A stretch of 55,291 bases of DNA, taken from Verrucomicrobiota bacterium (GTDB lineage: Bacteria > Verrucomicrobiota > Verrucomicrobiia > Limisphaerales > JACRJZ01). Each line of letters opens with the position of its first letter. Position 1 is the first letter of the stretch. The position numbers and the translations under genes were made by a program. The DNA is taken from assembly GCA_016219875.1 (NCBI GenBank), contig JACRJZ010000119.1:1-55291 (forward strand), read 5' to 3'. Positions 1 through 7,820 of the stretch are shown here, in pieces. The notes under the pieces were generated by a model. That model saw nothing but the letters and a program-made list of their open reading frames with translations. It did no database searches and had not been told where the DNA came from.

Positions 1-1317
1 CATTTCGGAACCGGAGCAGGTGGCTCGTACCCAACCGACACGGGAACTCTCTCCGACGATTTCGGCCGGGGCGCAACGGTGAATTTCGGATTACCGCTGG
101 AGGACGTAACGCAATACCACTTGGTGGACGTTTCTTCCGACGCGAGCGCCTGGTGCTTCCGGCACAACGGCATTATTCGCCGCGTGCTCAGTCCCAACAG
201 CCCCAGCTTCACTTCGGACTCGGACCTCGGCTGGAGCGGCGGCGGATATTTCGATGGCGAGATCGCCGAACTCCTCATCTACACGCGCGCGCTTTCAACG
301 GCGGAACGGGAGTCGGTGGTGCGGTATTTCAACGACAAGTACCAGTTCCTGGAGACGCCGCCCGTTCCTCAGAGCATCCAGTCCTTTCCCGTGTCCACCA
401 ACCAAGTGAGTCTGTGGTGGGGAAGTGGAACTTGGTCGGGGCAGTCGCAGTTGAAGACGCGCGTGGAACGGAAGGTTTCCGGAGGGGCCTTCAGCGAAGT
501 GGCGGTAGTGACGGGCACTTCGTTCATCGACCAGGGCCTGAGTGCCAACACGACCTACGTCTATCGTCTCCGGGCCAGCGCGGATGGAGTGGTGGATTCG
601 GCCTACTCGGCGGAATGTCCGGTGACGACCGCTGTCGCCGGTCCGGGCATTCCGTTCGGCAGTCTGCGCATTTGGCTCAAGGCAGACACGGGCGTGGTGC
701 GACTGGGCGACAATCGTGTGCCCCAGTGGTTCGACCAGTCTGGAAACGGAAACCATGCCTGGCATGATTTGATCGCCACTTCGCCGGGAGCGCCGTTAGT
801 GGACCCCACCGGCTGGAGTGGGCGGCCCGTCATTGATTTTCCCGGTGATCGTGCATTTAATTTGCCGAGCCTGAGCGACCTTGGACAAGCGGAAGCGTTC
901 ATCGTGGTGAAAGCTGACTCAGCCACCTCCGCTCCGCATGGGTGGGGGATTTGGACGATGGGAGGGACGCCCAGCGGGTACCCCTGGATCGATGGGGGAA
1001 TTCTCGATTACTTTGGATCGAGCTGCGCCCATGCTTTGACAGTGCCCGTTGACGTGATGGTCGCCTACCACCTCTACTCAGTTTCGAGCAGCACCTCGCA
1101 ATGGAAGGCCTGGATCAATGAAATGGAACTCATTCCCACTCAGAACCCGTGTCCTGGCCCATTTTCCGCCGCGCCCAAGTTGGGTTCGGGAAACAACCCT
1201 TTCCGAGGGGATATTGTAGAATTCATGCTTTTCTCGAGCACCCTCTCGGCAACTGAGGAGAACAACGAACATCAGACTGTCTCCAGATATTTTCGGGCTC
1301 GGTACGGCCTATGGTAG
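1..1317 (+). CDS. LamG-like / fibronectin type III secreted protein, 5' truncated
   Basis: The frame is already open at base 1, so the gene starts upstream of the window; the GTG at 79 is only the first internal start-like codon. About 438 codons are visible. Order: the end of a concanavalin A-like (LamG-type) domain, closing with FDGEIAELLIYTRALSTAE at about residues 85-103; an FN3-like module (residues about 120-213, with the pattern NTTYVYRLRAS); then a second complete LamG-like domain (about 220-438) ending GDIVEFMLFSSTLSATEEN. Such mosaics are usually exported carbohydrate- or surface-binding proteins in Verrucomicrobiota and Planctomycetota. No catalytic motif is visible. The export signal should lie in the missing part. 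A PEP-CTERM protein follows 55 bp downstream on the same strand. Confidence 0.8.
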   Translation, partial: HFGTGAGGSYPTDTGTLSDDFGRGATVNFGLPLEDVTQYHLVDVSSDASAWCFRHNGIIRRVLSPNSPSFTSDSDLGWSGGGYFDGEIAELLIYTRALSTAERESVVRYFNDKYQFLETPPVPQSIQSFPVSTNQVSLWWGSGTWSGQSQLKTRVERKVSGGAFSEVAVVTGTSFIDQGLSANTTYVYRLRASADGVVDSAYSAECPVTTAVAGPGIPFGSLRIWLKADTGVVRLGDNRVPQWFDQSGNGNHAWHDLIATSPGAPLVDPTGWSGRPVIDFPGDRAFNLPSLSDLGQAEAFIVVKADSATSAPHGWGIWTMGGTPSGYPWIDGGILDYFGSSCAHALTVPVDVMVAYHLYSVSSSTSQWKAWINEMELIPTQNPCPGPFSAAPKLGSGNNPFRGDIVEFMLFSSTLSATEENNEHQTVSRYFRARYGLW

Positions 1318-1372
1318 AGCGCGCGCAGAGCCAACAAGTTCACTTGGCTGCAACAAAAGATGTGAGAAATCT

Positions 1373-2092
1373 ATGAATGTCGATTTAAGCACCCTCTGGC
1401 CAAGCAAAACTGGAATCTTGCGAATTGGCTTGGCACTCGCCCTATGCTTTTCGAGCGGGCAGTCTGCCCAGTCTGACACGATCTACGATACATTTGGTCC
1501 TGCGCCATACGTCCCAAACATCTACACATACGGTTTCAATTGGACCAGTCCTGGAAGCGGAGTCAGTATTGCCACGAGGTTCGTCGTTGGTGGGCAGGAC
1601 TACCTTCTTGGTTCCGTCACTCTGGACATCGGACGGTACGAGGAGAACAGCCCTAACCTGGGGATCGCAATTCTGGCAGACAACGATGGTGTCCCCGGCG
1701 AGACGGTCCTCGACTGGATTGTGCCCAATCCCACAGGTATTCTCACTTCGGGGCGACAGCCCCACACGTATTCCTCTTCGCTGAATCCAGTCCTGCTGGC
1801 CAACATGCCGTACTGGCTTTCGGTTCAACCCGCCATTTTGAATCAGTTGGATGCGGCGGACAATTTCTACTACGGCATCTCCACGCCCTGGGTGACGGGC
1901 CTGAATGCAGTGCGCATCTTTGACCGAGCCAGCGGCGATTGGGCCGCGTGGCAGTTGTACCCGGACACGCTCCCACCGGTCTATCGCCTGGAAGGCACCG
2001 TCGTGCCGGAGCCCAGCGTGCTGGCTCTGGCCGGCCTCGGTCTGGCCCTCTTCGCCCTGGCCAAGCGCCGGCCGCGCCCGCGCCAGCCGTGA
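1373..2092 (+). CDS. PEP-CTERM sorting domain protein (anchor-type beta domain)
   Basis: The 239-residue protein has an N-terminal export signal (hydrophobic GILRIGLALALCF, about residues 14-26) and a C-terminal sorting signal: VPEPSVLALAGLGLALF followed by the basic tail AKRRPRPRQP. In known PEP-CTERM systems an exosortase recognises the PEP motif and the protein is exported or attached to exopolysaccharide. The middle (DTFGPAPY near the mature N-terminus, then a segment reading DYLLGSVTLDIGRYEE) resembles the beta-rich choice-of-anchor domains common in this class; I cannot name the exact family. The ATG at 1373 follows a purine-rich stretch (gtgagaaat). No exosortase gene is in the window, so it must lie elsewhere. 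Confidence 0.85.
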   Translation: MNVDLSTLWPSKTGILRIGLALALCFSSGQSAQSDTIYDTFGPAPYVPNIYTYGFNWTSPGSGVSIATRFVVGGQDYLLGSVTLDIGRYEENSPNLGIAILADNDGVPGETVLDWIVPNPTGILTSGRQPHTYSSSLNPVLLANMPYWLSVQPAILNQLDAADNFYYGISTPWVTGLNAVRIFDRASGDWAAWQLYPDTLPPVYRLEGTVVPEPSVLALAGLGLALFALAKRRPRPRQP

Positions 2093-2111
2093 ATCTAGAA
2101 GAAGCAGTTGC

Positions 2112-2247
2112 CGCCACAGATTTCACAGATGGCACAGATTTCAAAGAAGTGGCTCAATCTGCAAGCCTCACCCACCCGGTGAAGGTCATTCGCGGGAGAA
2201 TTCCACGCAAAGGCATTTCATCCGTGCCATCGGTGCCATCTGTGGTC
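2112..2247 (+). repeat. Palindromic intergenic element, family I (ccacagat arms)
   Basis: Left arm around 2112-2140 (cgccacagatttcacagatg) and right arm around 2219-2247 (gtgccatcggtgccatctgtgg) are inverted, internally repetitive copies separated by about 80 bp. It fills the gap between the convergent PEP-CTERM and fhs genes. The remaining bases to 2390 show no gene. Only one copy is in the window. Confidence 0.7.
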
Positions 2248-2390
2248 AAATCCAACTGCGCTCTTTAGAGTGAACGGCTCTTCTCGGGGCCAACTCCAAA
2301 CTTTGCACGCCGAGCGGTGTCTGGCTTCGCTTCCCAGTTCACTTCCCGCGAGCGGGCGCGCCACCGCGAATCCGCCGCGCGCCGCGCCCC

Positions 2391-4031
2391 TCACGTCAAC
2401 CCCGTCGCCCGGCCGCTGGGCAGGACCTTGATGCGCGCGGCGGCGGGCACTTTGGGCAAGCCGGGCATGGTGACGATGTTGCCGCAGATCGCGACGACAA
2501 AGCCGGCGCCGGCCGAAAGGCGCAGTTCGTTTACCCGAATGCGGAAGCCCCGCGGGCGGCCCCGCAGGTCGGCGTTGTCCGACAGCGACATCGCGGTCTT
2601 GGCCACGCACACCGGCAGGCCCGTGAAACCCTGGCGCTCCAGCAGGTCCAGGCTGTTGCGCGCGCCGTGGTCGAAGTCCACGCCGTCCGCGCCGTAAAGG
2701 TTCTCGGCGACCGTCTCAATCTTTTTCTCCAACGGCAGATCGAGCGGATAGAGAAACCGCAGTTTCTTGCGCCGATTCTTCTCAATGGCCCGCAGCACGG
2801 CTTCGGCGAGGCCGGTCGCACCTTCACCGCCTTTGTCGAAGTGCTGCGACACCACCGCTTCGACACCCAACCGACCGCAGAACTTGAGGATCCGCGTCAC
2901 GTCCGCCGGCTTGTCGTCCGGGAAGTCGCTCACGCACACCACCGGATCGAGGCCGAAGAGGCGGATGTTCTCGATGTGCTTGGCGAGGTTGCCCAGACCG
3001 CCGCCGTCCTTGAAGCCGCCGTGATACGCGACGGCTTTAGCCGTGGCGACGATGACCGCCGTGGCGGGCTGGAGGCCGGCCGTGCGGCACTTGATGTGGA
3101 AAAATTTCTCGGCGCCGAGGTCGGTCGCGAAGCCCGCTTCGGTGACGACGTAGTCCGCCAGCTTGAGCGCCAGGCGTGTGGCCACTGCGGTGTTCGTGCC
3201 CTGGGCGATGTTGGCAAACGGCCCGCCATGCACGAAGGCCGGCGTGCCTTCGAGCGACTGGACGAGATTCGGATGGATGGCGTCGCGCAGGAGCACCTGC
3301 ATGGCGCCCACGGCTTGCACGGCGTCAGCCCGCACCGGCTCGCCCCGGTAGGTGAAACCGACGACCATGTTCGTCATGCGTTGGCCCAGATCGTCGAAGT
3401 CGCGCGACAAGCACAAGATGGCCATGACTTCGGAGGCGGGCGTGATGTTGAAGCCGTCGCGCCGGGGCACGCCGTGCTTTGGGCCGCCGAGGCCGATCAC
3501 GATGTCGCGGAGCGAGCGCTCGTTGAAGTCGATCACGCGGCGGAGCACGATGCGGCGCGGGTCGATGCCGAGTTCGTTGCCGTGCTGAAGATGGTTATCG
3601 ACCATCGCGCAGAGGAGGTTGTTGGCCTTCTCCACGGCATACATGTCGCCCACGAAATGCAGATTGATGTCTTCCGCTGGGACGACTTGGGCGCGTCCGC
3701 CGCCGGTGCCGCCGCCCTTGATGCCGAAGTACGGCCCCAGCGACGGCTCGCGCACACAGAATATCGAGCGTTTGCCGAGCCGGCGCAGCGCGTCCGCCAG
3801 GCCGATCGTCGCGGTGGTTTTGCCCTCGCCCTGCGGCGTGGGCGTCATGGCGCTGACGAGGATCAAGTGGCCGTCGGGCTGGTCCTGCCGCGCGAGCAAC
3901 TCGTCGATGGGGACCTTGGCGATGTAATGTCCGTGCGGCAGGATGCGGTCGGTGTCGAGGTGCAGTTCGCGGGCGACCTCGATGACTTTGCGGGGCGGAA
4001 GACCGTTGATCGTGCCTGATTTGTCAGCCAT
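2391..4031 (-). CDS. fhs: Formate--tetrahydrofolate ligase
   Basis: ATP-dependent formylation of tetrahydrofolate to 10-formyl-THF, a cytosolic step of one-carbon metabolism. At 546 residues it matches the usual family length of about 550. The P-loop is TPTPQGEGKTT (about residues 62-72), followed by the family signatures EPSLGPYFGIKGGGTGGG and INLHFVGDMYAVEKANN. The C-terminal part has GNIVTMPGLPKVPAAARI, typical of the family end. The ATG at 4031 starts MADKSGTINGLP. The gene stands alone on the minus strand; no folD or other folate gene is adjacent. Complete and apparently functional. Confidence 0.97.
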   Translation of the reverse strand: MADKSGTINGLPPRKVIEVARELHLDTDRILPHGHYIAKVPIDELLARQDQPDGHLILVSAMTPTPQGEGKTTATIGLADALRRLGKRSIFCVREPSLGPYFGIKGGGTGGGRAQVVPAEDINLHFVGDMYAVEKANNLLCAMVDNHLQHGNELGIDPRRIVLRRVIDFNERSLRDIVIGLGGPKHGVPRRDGFNITPASEVMAILCLSRDFDDLGQRMTNMVVGFTYRGEPVRADAVQAVGAMQVLLRDAIHPNLVQSLEGTPAFVHGGPFANIAQGTNTAVATRLALKLADYVVTEAGFATDLGAEKFFHIKCRTAGLQPATAVIVATAKAVAYHGGFKDGGGLGNLAKHIENIRLFGLDPVVCVSDFPDDKPADVTRILKFCGRLGVEAVVSQHFDKGGEGATGLAEAVLRAIEKNRRKKLRFLYPLDLPLEKKIETVAENLYGADGVDFDHGARNSLDLLERQGFTGLPVCVAKTAMSLSDNADLRGRPRGFRIRVNELRLSAGAGFVVAICGNIVTMPGLPKVPAAARIKVLPSGRATGLT

Positions 4032-4101
4032 AGCTGCGCCAACGCATACCGAAAGCGGGCCGGAGGCGCAATTGGGAAGATGGAGGCCTTACAGGCGTCT
4101 G

Positions 4102-4221
4102 CAGGGCTGATTCAAGAAACACGCGGACAGGAGCGCGGGCAGCCTGCCCGCGCGTTCCATCAAGAATGGGAGCGAGAAACACGCGGGCAGGCTGCCCGCG
4201 CTCCTTCTTGAATCAGCCCTG
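4102..4221 (+). repeat. Palindromic element, family H (cagggctgattcaagaa arms)
   Basis: Outer arms cagggctgattcaagaa (4102-4118) and ttcttgaatcagccctg (4205-4221) are perfect inverted repeats. Inside is a second inverted pair around gcgggcagcctgcccgcg (about 4136-4153) and gcgggcaggctgcccgcg (about 4183-4200). It lies between the divergent fhs and kinase genes, so it overlaps their promoter region. The outer arm recurs at 54947-54964, exactly where the group II intron ends. Confidence 0.85.
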
Positions 4222-4309
4222 CCGGCGTCTGGCTTCCCCCTAGATTTCGCTGCCGCTCCTGGGAGTTCCCGTGTAACCTGCCGGCGCATTTCCGTCAGGA
4301 AGCAGGCGT

Positions 4310-6844
4310 ATGGATACCGTGCCCATCCCAAATCGGTGCCCGAAGTGCGGCGCTCCGCTCCCCGCGGACGCGCCTCAAGGGCTGTGCCCCAAGTGCCTGC
4401 TCGCCGCCGTCTCCGCGCCGACCGAGGCAGGCCAGCACGCCGACAGCCGCCCCGCCCCACCGACGCTGGAAGCCGTGGCGGCAGCGTTCCCGCAATTGGA
4501 AATCGTCGAACTGATTGGCCAGGGCGGCATGGGGTCCGTCTTCAAGGCGCGGCAGCCGAAGCTCGAACGGTTCGTCGCGCTGAAGCTGCTGCCGCAAAAA
4601 CACGCCGGCGATCCAGCGTTTGCCGAGCGGTTCAACCGCGAAGCCCGCGTCCTGGCCCGGCTCGGCCACCCGAGCATCGTGGCGGTCTATGACTTCGGCG
4701 AGTCGGGCGGTTTTTTCTTTTTGCTCATGGAGTTCGTCGATGGCGTGAACCTGCGGCAGGCCATGCAGGCGGGCCGCTTCACGCCAGGGCAGGCCCTGGG
4801 CATCGTGCCGAAGATTTGCGAGGCGCTCCAGTTCGCGCACGACGAAGGCATCCTGCACCGCGACATCAAGCCGGAAAACATCCTGCTTGATTTGCGTGGC
4901 CGGGTGAAGATCGCCGACTTCGGCATCGCCAAGCTGATGGGAGACACCGCGCCGGAGGTCAGCCTCACGGCCAGCGGTTCGGCCATCGGCACGCCGCATT
5001 ACATGGCGCCGGAGCAGCTTGAACATCCGCAAGACGTGGACCAGCGCGCGGACATTTATTCGCTCGGCGTGGTCTTCTACGAAATGCTCACGGGCGAACT
5101 GCCCATCGGCCGCTTCGCGCCGCCGTCGGAGAAAAGCCCCGTCGATCCGCGGGTCGATGAGGTCGTGTTCCACGCCCTGGAGCGGGAGCGGGAGAAGCGG
5201 TTCCGCAGCGCGAACGAGGTGAAGAACCAGGTGGAAACCATCGTCACCAGCCCGGGGCAAGCCGGGCCGGGTAGCGCCGCGCCGCATCCACCGCTCCGCC
5301 TCAAGCCGGAACTGAAGCCGCTCCTGCTGATCGGATTGGTGGTGGCGACGGTCGGCTTGGCGACGAATGTCGGCCCGCGGGCTGGGAGCATGGTCGGCTC
5401 GATCATGGATCTCACCACGTCGAGCGTGGTGGGCGCGCTGGCCGCTGCGTTGACGGCGGCAGGCTTCGGCTGGTTGATGTGGCTGACGTGGCGGTTTCGA
5501 AACCGGGTCTTGGAACCTTTGGGCTTGGGGGCGCAGGCCGCGGTGAGCGCGCGCGGCAGTTCCGCGGCCCCGAAGTTGGACCGCTGGCTGCACGGCTTGG
5601 CGGCGGCCACGTTGATGGGCTTGGCGGCGCTGGTGGGGGCGCAACTGGTCGTGTTCAGCGCGTCGCCGCTGGCGTGGTTCCTGCGGGCCGGCTGGTTGGC
5701 CAATGCGGTCTTGATCGCCGCCGCGGTGGCGCTGTTCTTCACCCGAAAACGCTGGGTGCCTTCCGTCTCCGGCTGGTGCCGCCGCGTGCTGAGCGCGGAT
5801 GGGAATGGCAGTGGAGCGCCGACGCCGTCGTCCGCCTCCGCACCTCCCTCCAATGCGGACCTGCCGCCGATCATTAAAAGCTGGTCTGGAACAGCGACGG
5901 CGGGCAGCCCCGGTGTCTCGTCGGCCGGCGCGGCGGGGGCGTCTGGAAACCAGCCGGACGCGGCTTCCGACGCGAAGGCCACTCCCGTTCCGGGCGGCGG
6001 GTCACCGACCGGGGCGGGCGGGTCGCCCGCGCTACCCCTGGCCGGCGGGACGGCCGGGCCACTCGTGGTGCCAACACGCTCTGAGCAGAAACGCTCGCAT
6101 TTCTGGGTGACACTGGGGGTCGTGGGCGCGGCGTTGCTGATCGGGCTGCCGGCGCTGGTGGCGGCGGCGATCTTTTTCTTGCGCTCCGGCGGGCCGTCTC
6201 ACTTCGGACGCCCGGCCGTCGTCAAGGCCGTTAACAAACCCTCGCCGACCCGCCTGGCGGAATGTGTGCTCGAACCGCGACCGGAGCCGGCGGACAGCCG
6301 TAGCGCCGGGCTGCAAGTGTTCCGCTGGCGCTGCACGGTGCCCGCCAACCACGTGGCGACGTTTCAGTTGGTGGAGTGGCCGTCCAACGACGTGCCTGCC
6401 GCGCTCCAGACGTTCAGCGGATACGTGATGGCGCCACCCAACAAGTCCGAGAAGGCCACGCTGGAGTGGAGCTTTCAGGACGGCGCGATGCTCTCGCCCG
6501 ACTTGAGCGGCCAACGTCGCTGGAACCATCGGGTCAGCGTCGGCTCCGTCAGCACGGATTTCGCCCCTGTCTGGAAGGCCAAGGAAGGGACGCCGGGGTG
6601 GGGCCGCCGTCCCGACGCGCGGGCGGTTCGCTTGCGGGCAGGAGAAACGCGGGGCCTGCCGATGTTTTTCTGGGGCGACGACCCCGCGCAGAAGGCGCTG
6701 GAGGTGCAAGTGACTTTCGACGCCTTGCCCCAGGGCTTGGTCGCCCCGGCGCAAGGTCTGCGCGGCGGCGGCACCACCAATTGGTTTGACACTCTGACAC
6801 CGTCCGCGCTGCCAGCCGACAAGACGGTGGAAGCGCCCCCGTGA
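4310..6844 (+). CDS. Membrane Ser/Thr protein kinase with N-terminal zinc ribbon
   Basis: Hanks-type protein kinase of 844 residues. A double CxxC zinc-ribbon-like motif (C10/C13, C26/C29) precedes the kinase domain (about residues 65-310): glycine loop GQGGMGSVFKA at 70-80, ATP lysine K92, catalytic loop HRDIKPEN at 183-190, DFG at 203-205, GTPHYMAPEQ activation segment. Unlike PknB-type receptors with one membrane span, about five hydrophobic segments follow (about 337-353, 373-394, 434-452, 462-478, 598-624), with a Gly/Ala/Pro-rich linker around 510-590 and a C-terminal globular part of about 210 residues that I do not recognise. ATG at 4310 follows AGGAAG at -8. The stop TGA overlaps the GTG start of the ECF sigma gene, so the two are translationally coupled; the kinase probably acts on the sigma factor or its signal path (inference). 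Confidence 0.93.
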   Translation: MDTVPIPNRCPKCGAPLPADAPQGLCPKCLLAAVSAPTEAGQHADSRPAPPTLEAVAAAFPQLEIVELIGQGGMGSVFKARQPKLERFVALKLLPQKHAGDPAFAERFNREARVLARLGHPSIVAVYDFGESGGFFFLLMEFVDGVNLRQAMQAGRFTPGQALGIVPKICEALQFAHDEGILHRDIKPENILLDLRGRVKIADFGIAKLMGDTAPEVSLTASGSAIGTPHYMAPEQLEHPQDVDQRADIYSLGVVFYEMLTGELPIGRFAPPSEKSPVDPRVDEVVFHALEREREKRFRSANEVKNQVETIVTSPGQAGPGSAAPHPPLRLKPELKPLLLIGLVVATVGLATNVGPRAGSMVGSIMDLTTSSVVGALAAALTAAGFGWLMWLTWRFRNRVLEPLGLGAQAAVSARGSSAAPKLDRWLHGLAAATLMGLAALVGAQLVVFSASPLAWFLRAGWLANAVLIAAAVALFFTRKRWVPSVSGWCRRVLSADGNGSGAPTPSSASAPPSNADLPPIIKSWSGTATAGSPGVSSAGAAGASGNQPDAASDAKATPVPGGGSPTGAGGSPALPLAGGTAGPLVVPTRSEQKRSHFWVTLGVVGAALLIGLPALVAAAIFFLRSGGPSHFGRPAVVKAVNKPSPTRLAECVLEPRPEPADSRSAGLQVFRWRCTVPANHVATFQLVEWPSNDVPAALQTFSGYVMAPPNKSEKATLEWSFQDGAMLSPDLSGQRRWNHRVSVGSVSTDFAPVWKAKEGTPGWGRRPDARAVRLRAGETRGLPMFFWGDDPAQKALEVQVTFDALPQGLVAPAQGLRGGGTTNWFDTLTPSALPADKTVEAPP

Positions 6845-7587
6845 GCCGCGACGTGACACCCGCCGATTCGCCGGCCGCTTTCGTCACCACGCGCTGGACG
6901 CAAGTGCTCTCCGCGCGCGGGGATTCGCCCGAAGCCCACGCGGCCCTCAGCGATCTCTGCACCGCTTACTACGCGCCAGTGCTGGCCTTCATCCGCCGCA
7001 GCAGCAAGGACGAGGACGCCGCCCGCGACCTGACGCAAGGCTTCTTCGCGCGCCTCCTGGCCCGGCACGGCCTGGACACGGTGGAGCCGGGCCGGGCGCG
7101 CTTCCGTTCGTATCTGCTCGGCGCGGTGAAGAACTTTCTCGCCAGCGATCACGAGCGCGCCTGCGCCGACAAGCGCGGCGGCGGCCTCCCCACGGTGTCG
7201 CTGGATTCCGCCACGGACACCACGACGGCGCTGCCCATTCCCGATCCCGCCGGCCAGGCGTCGGACGAGTTCTTCGACCGCGAGTGGGCGCGGGCGATCG
7301 TGAGTCGCGCGCTCGACGGGTTGGCCGCCCACTTCGCCGCTGACGGCAAAGGCGAGGAGTTTGACGCGCTGAAGCCGTGGCTGCTGGGCGAGTTGGAATC
7401 GCTTTCCCAGGCCGACACCGCGCGGCGTCTCGGCCTGAGCGAAGGGGCGGTGAAGGTCGCCATTCACCGCGTCCGCAAACGCTTCCGCGAAACCGTGAAG
7501 GCCGAGATCGCCCAGACCGTGGGCGATCCCGCGCAAGTGCAGGAAGAGTTGCGCTACCTCGTGGACGTGCTGTCGAAAGCCGATTGA
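6841..7587 (+). CDS. ECF-type RNA polymerase sigma factor
   Basis: 248-residue sigma-70 family protein of the extracytoplasmic function class. Region 2 is recognisable as DLCTAYYAPVLAFIRRS and ARDLTQGFFARLL (about residues 37-75); region 4 helix-turn-helix as DTARRLGLSEGAVKVAIHR (about 192-210). The N-terminal FVTTRWTQVLSARGD is typical of the ECF group found in Planctomycetota and Verrucomicrobiota next to Ser/Thr kinases. It starts with GTG inside the kinase stop (GTGA overlap), arguing for coupled, stoichiometric synthesis. No anti-sigma gene follows, so control by the kinase, rather than by an anti-sigma factor, is the natural hypothesis. Confidence 0.93.
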   Translation: MSRDVTPADSPAAFVTTRWTQVLSARGDSPEAHAALSDLCTAYYAPVLAFIRRSSKDEDAARDLTQGFFARLLARHGLDTVEPGRARFRSYLLGAVKNFLASDHERACADKRGGGLPTVSLDSATDTTTALPIPDPAGQASDEFFDREWARAIVSRALDGLAAHFAADGKGEEFDALKPWLLGELESLSQADTARRLGLSEGAVKVAIHRVRKRFRETVKAEIAQTVGDPAQVQEELRYLVDVLSKAD

Positions 7588-7634
7588 GCGGATCGGCGCT
7601 TCCAAGACCTCGCGGGCGCGGGACAACACACCGC

Positions 7635-7787
7635 GTAGCGCAGGTTTTCAACCTGCCGTATCGCCGACTTGTAGTCGGCAGGGCCAGGCCAGATCAGAAA
7701 CACGCCGAGTTCGTCCACGCCTTCGCCCGGCACAACGTCCCGCCGGTTGAAAACCTGCGATACGGCAGACTGCAAGTCTGCGCTACG
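7635..7787 (+). repeat. Palindromic element, family A, copy 1 (gtagcgcagg arms)
   Basis: Begins gtagcgcaggttttcaacct, followed by a smaller palindrome ccgacttgtagtcgg, and ends with the inverted arm gcagactgcaagtctgcgct. The half-site ccggttgaaaacctgcgata sits before the right arm. It lies between the convergent sigma and FAD-oxidoreductase genes. Same architecture as 16557-16712, 24642-24777 and 45594-45728. Confidence 0.85.
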
Positions 7788-7820
7788 AGCCGAAGAATTT
7801 CGTTCTGCACCCGCGCCGCG

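Noticed and set aside
5995..6065. Repeat-derived insertion in the kinase linker (gggcgggtcgcccgcgctaccc region)
   Set aside because: The short palindrome resembles element fragments, but there is no second copy in the window and the linker is low complexity anyway.
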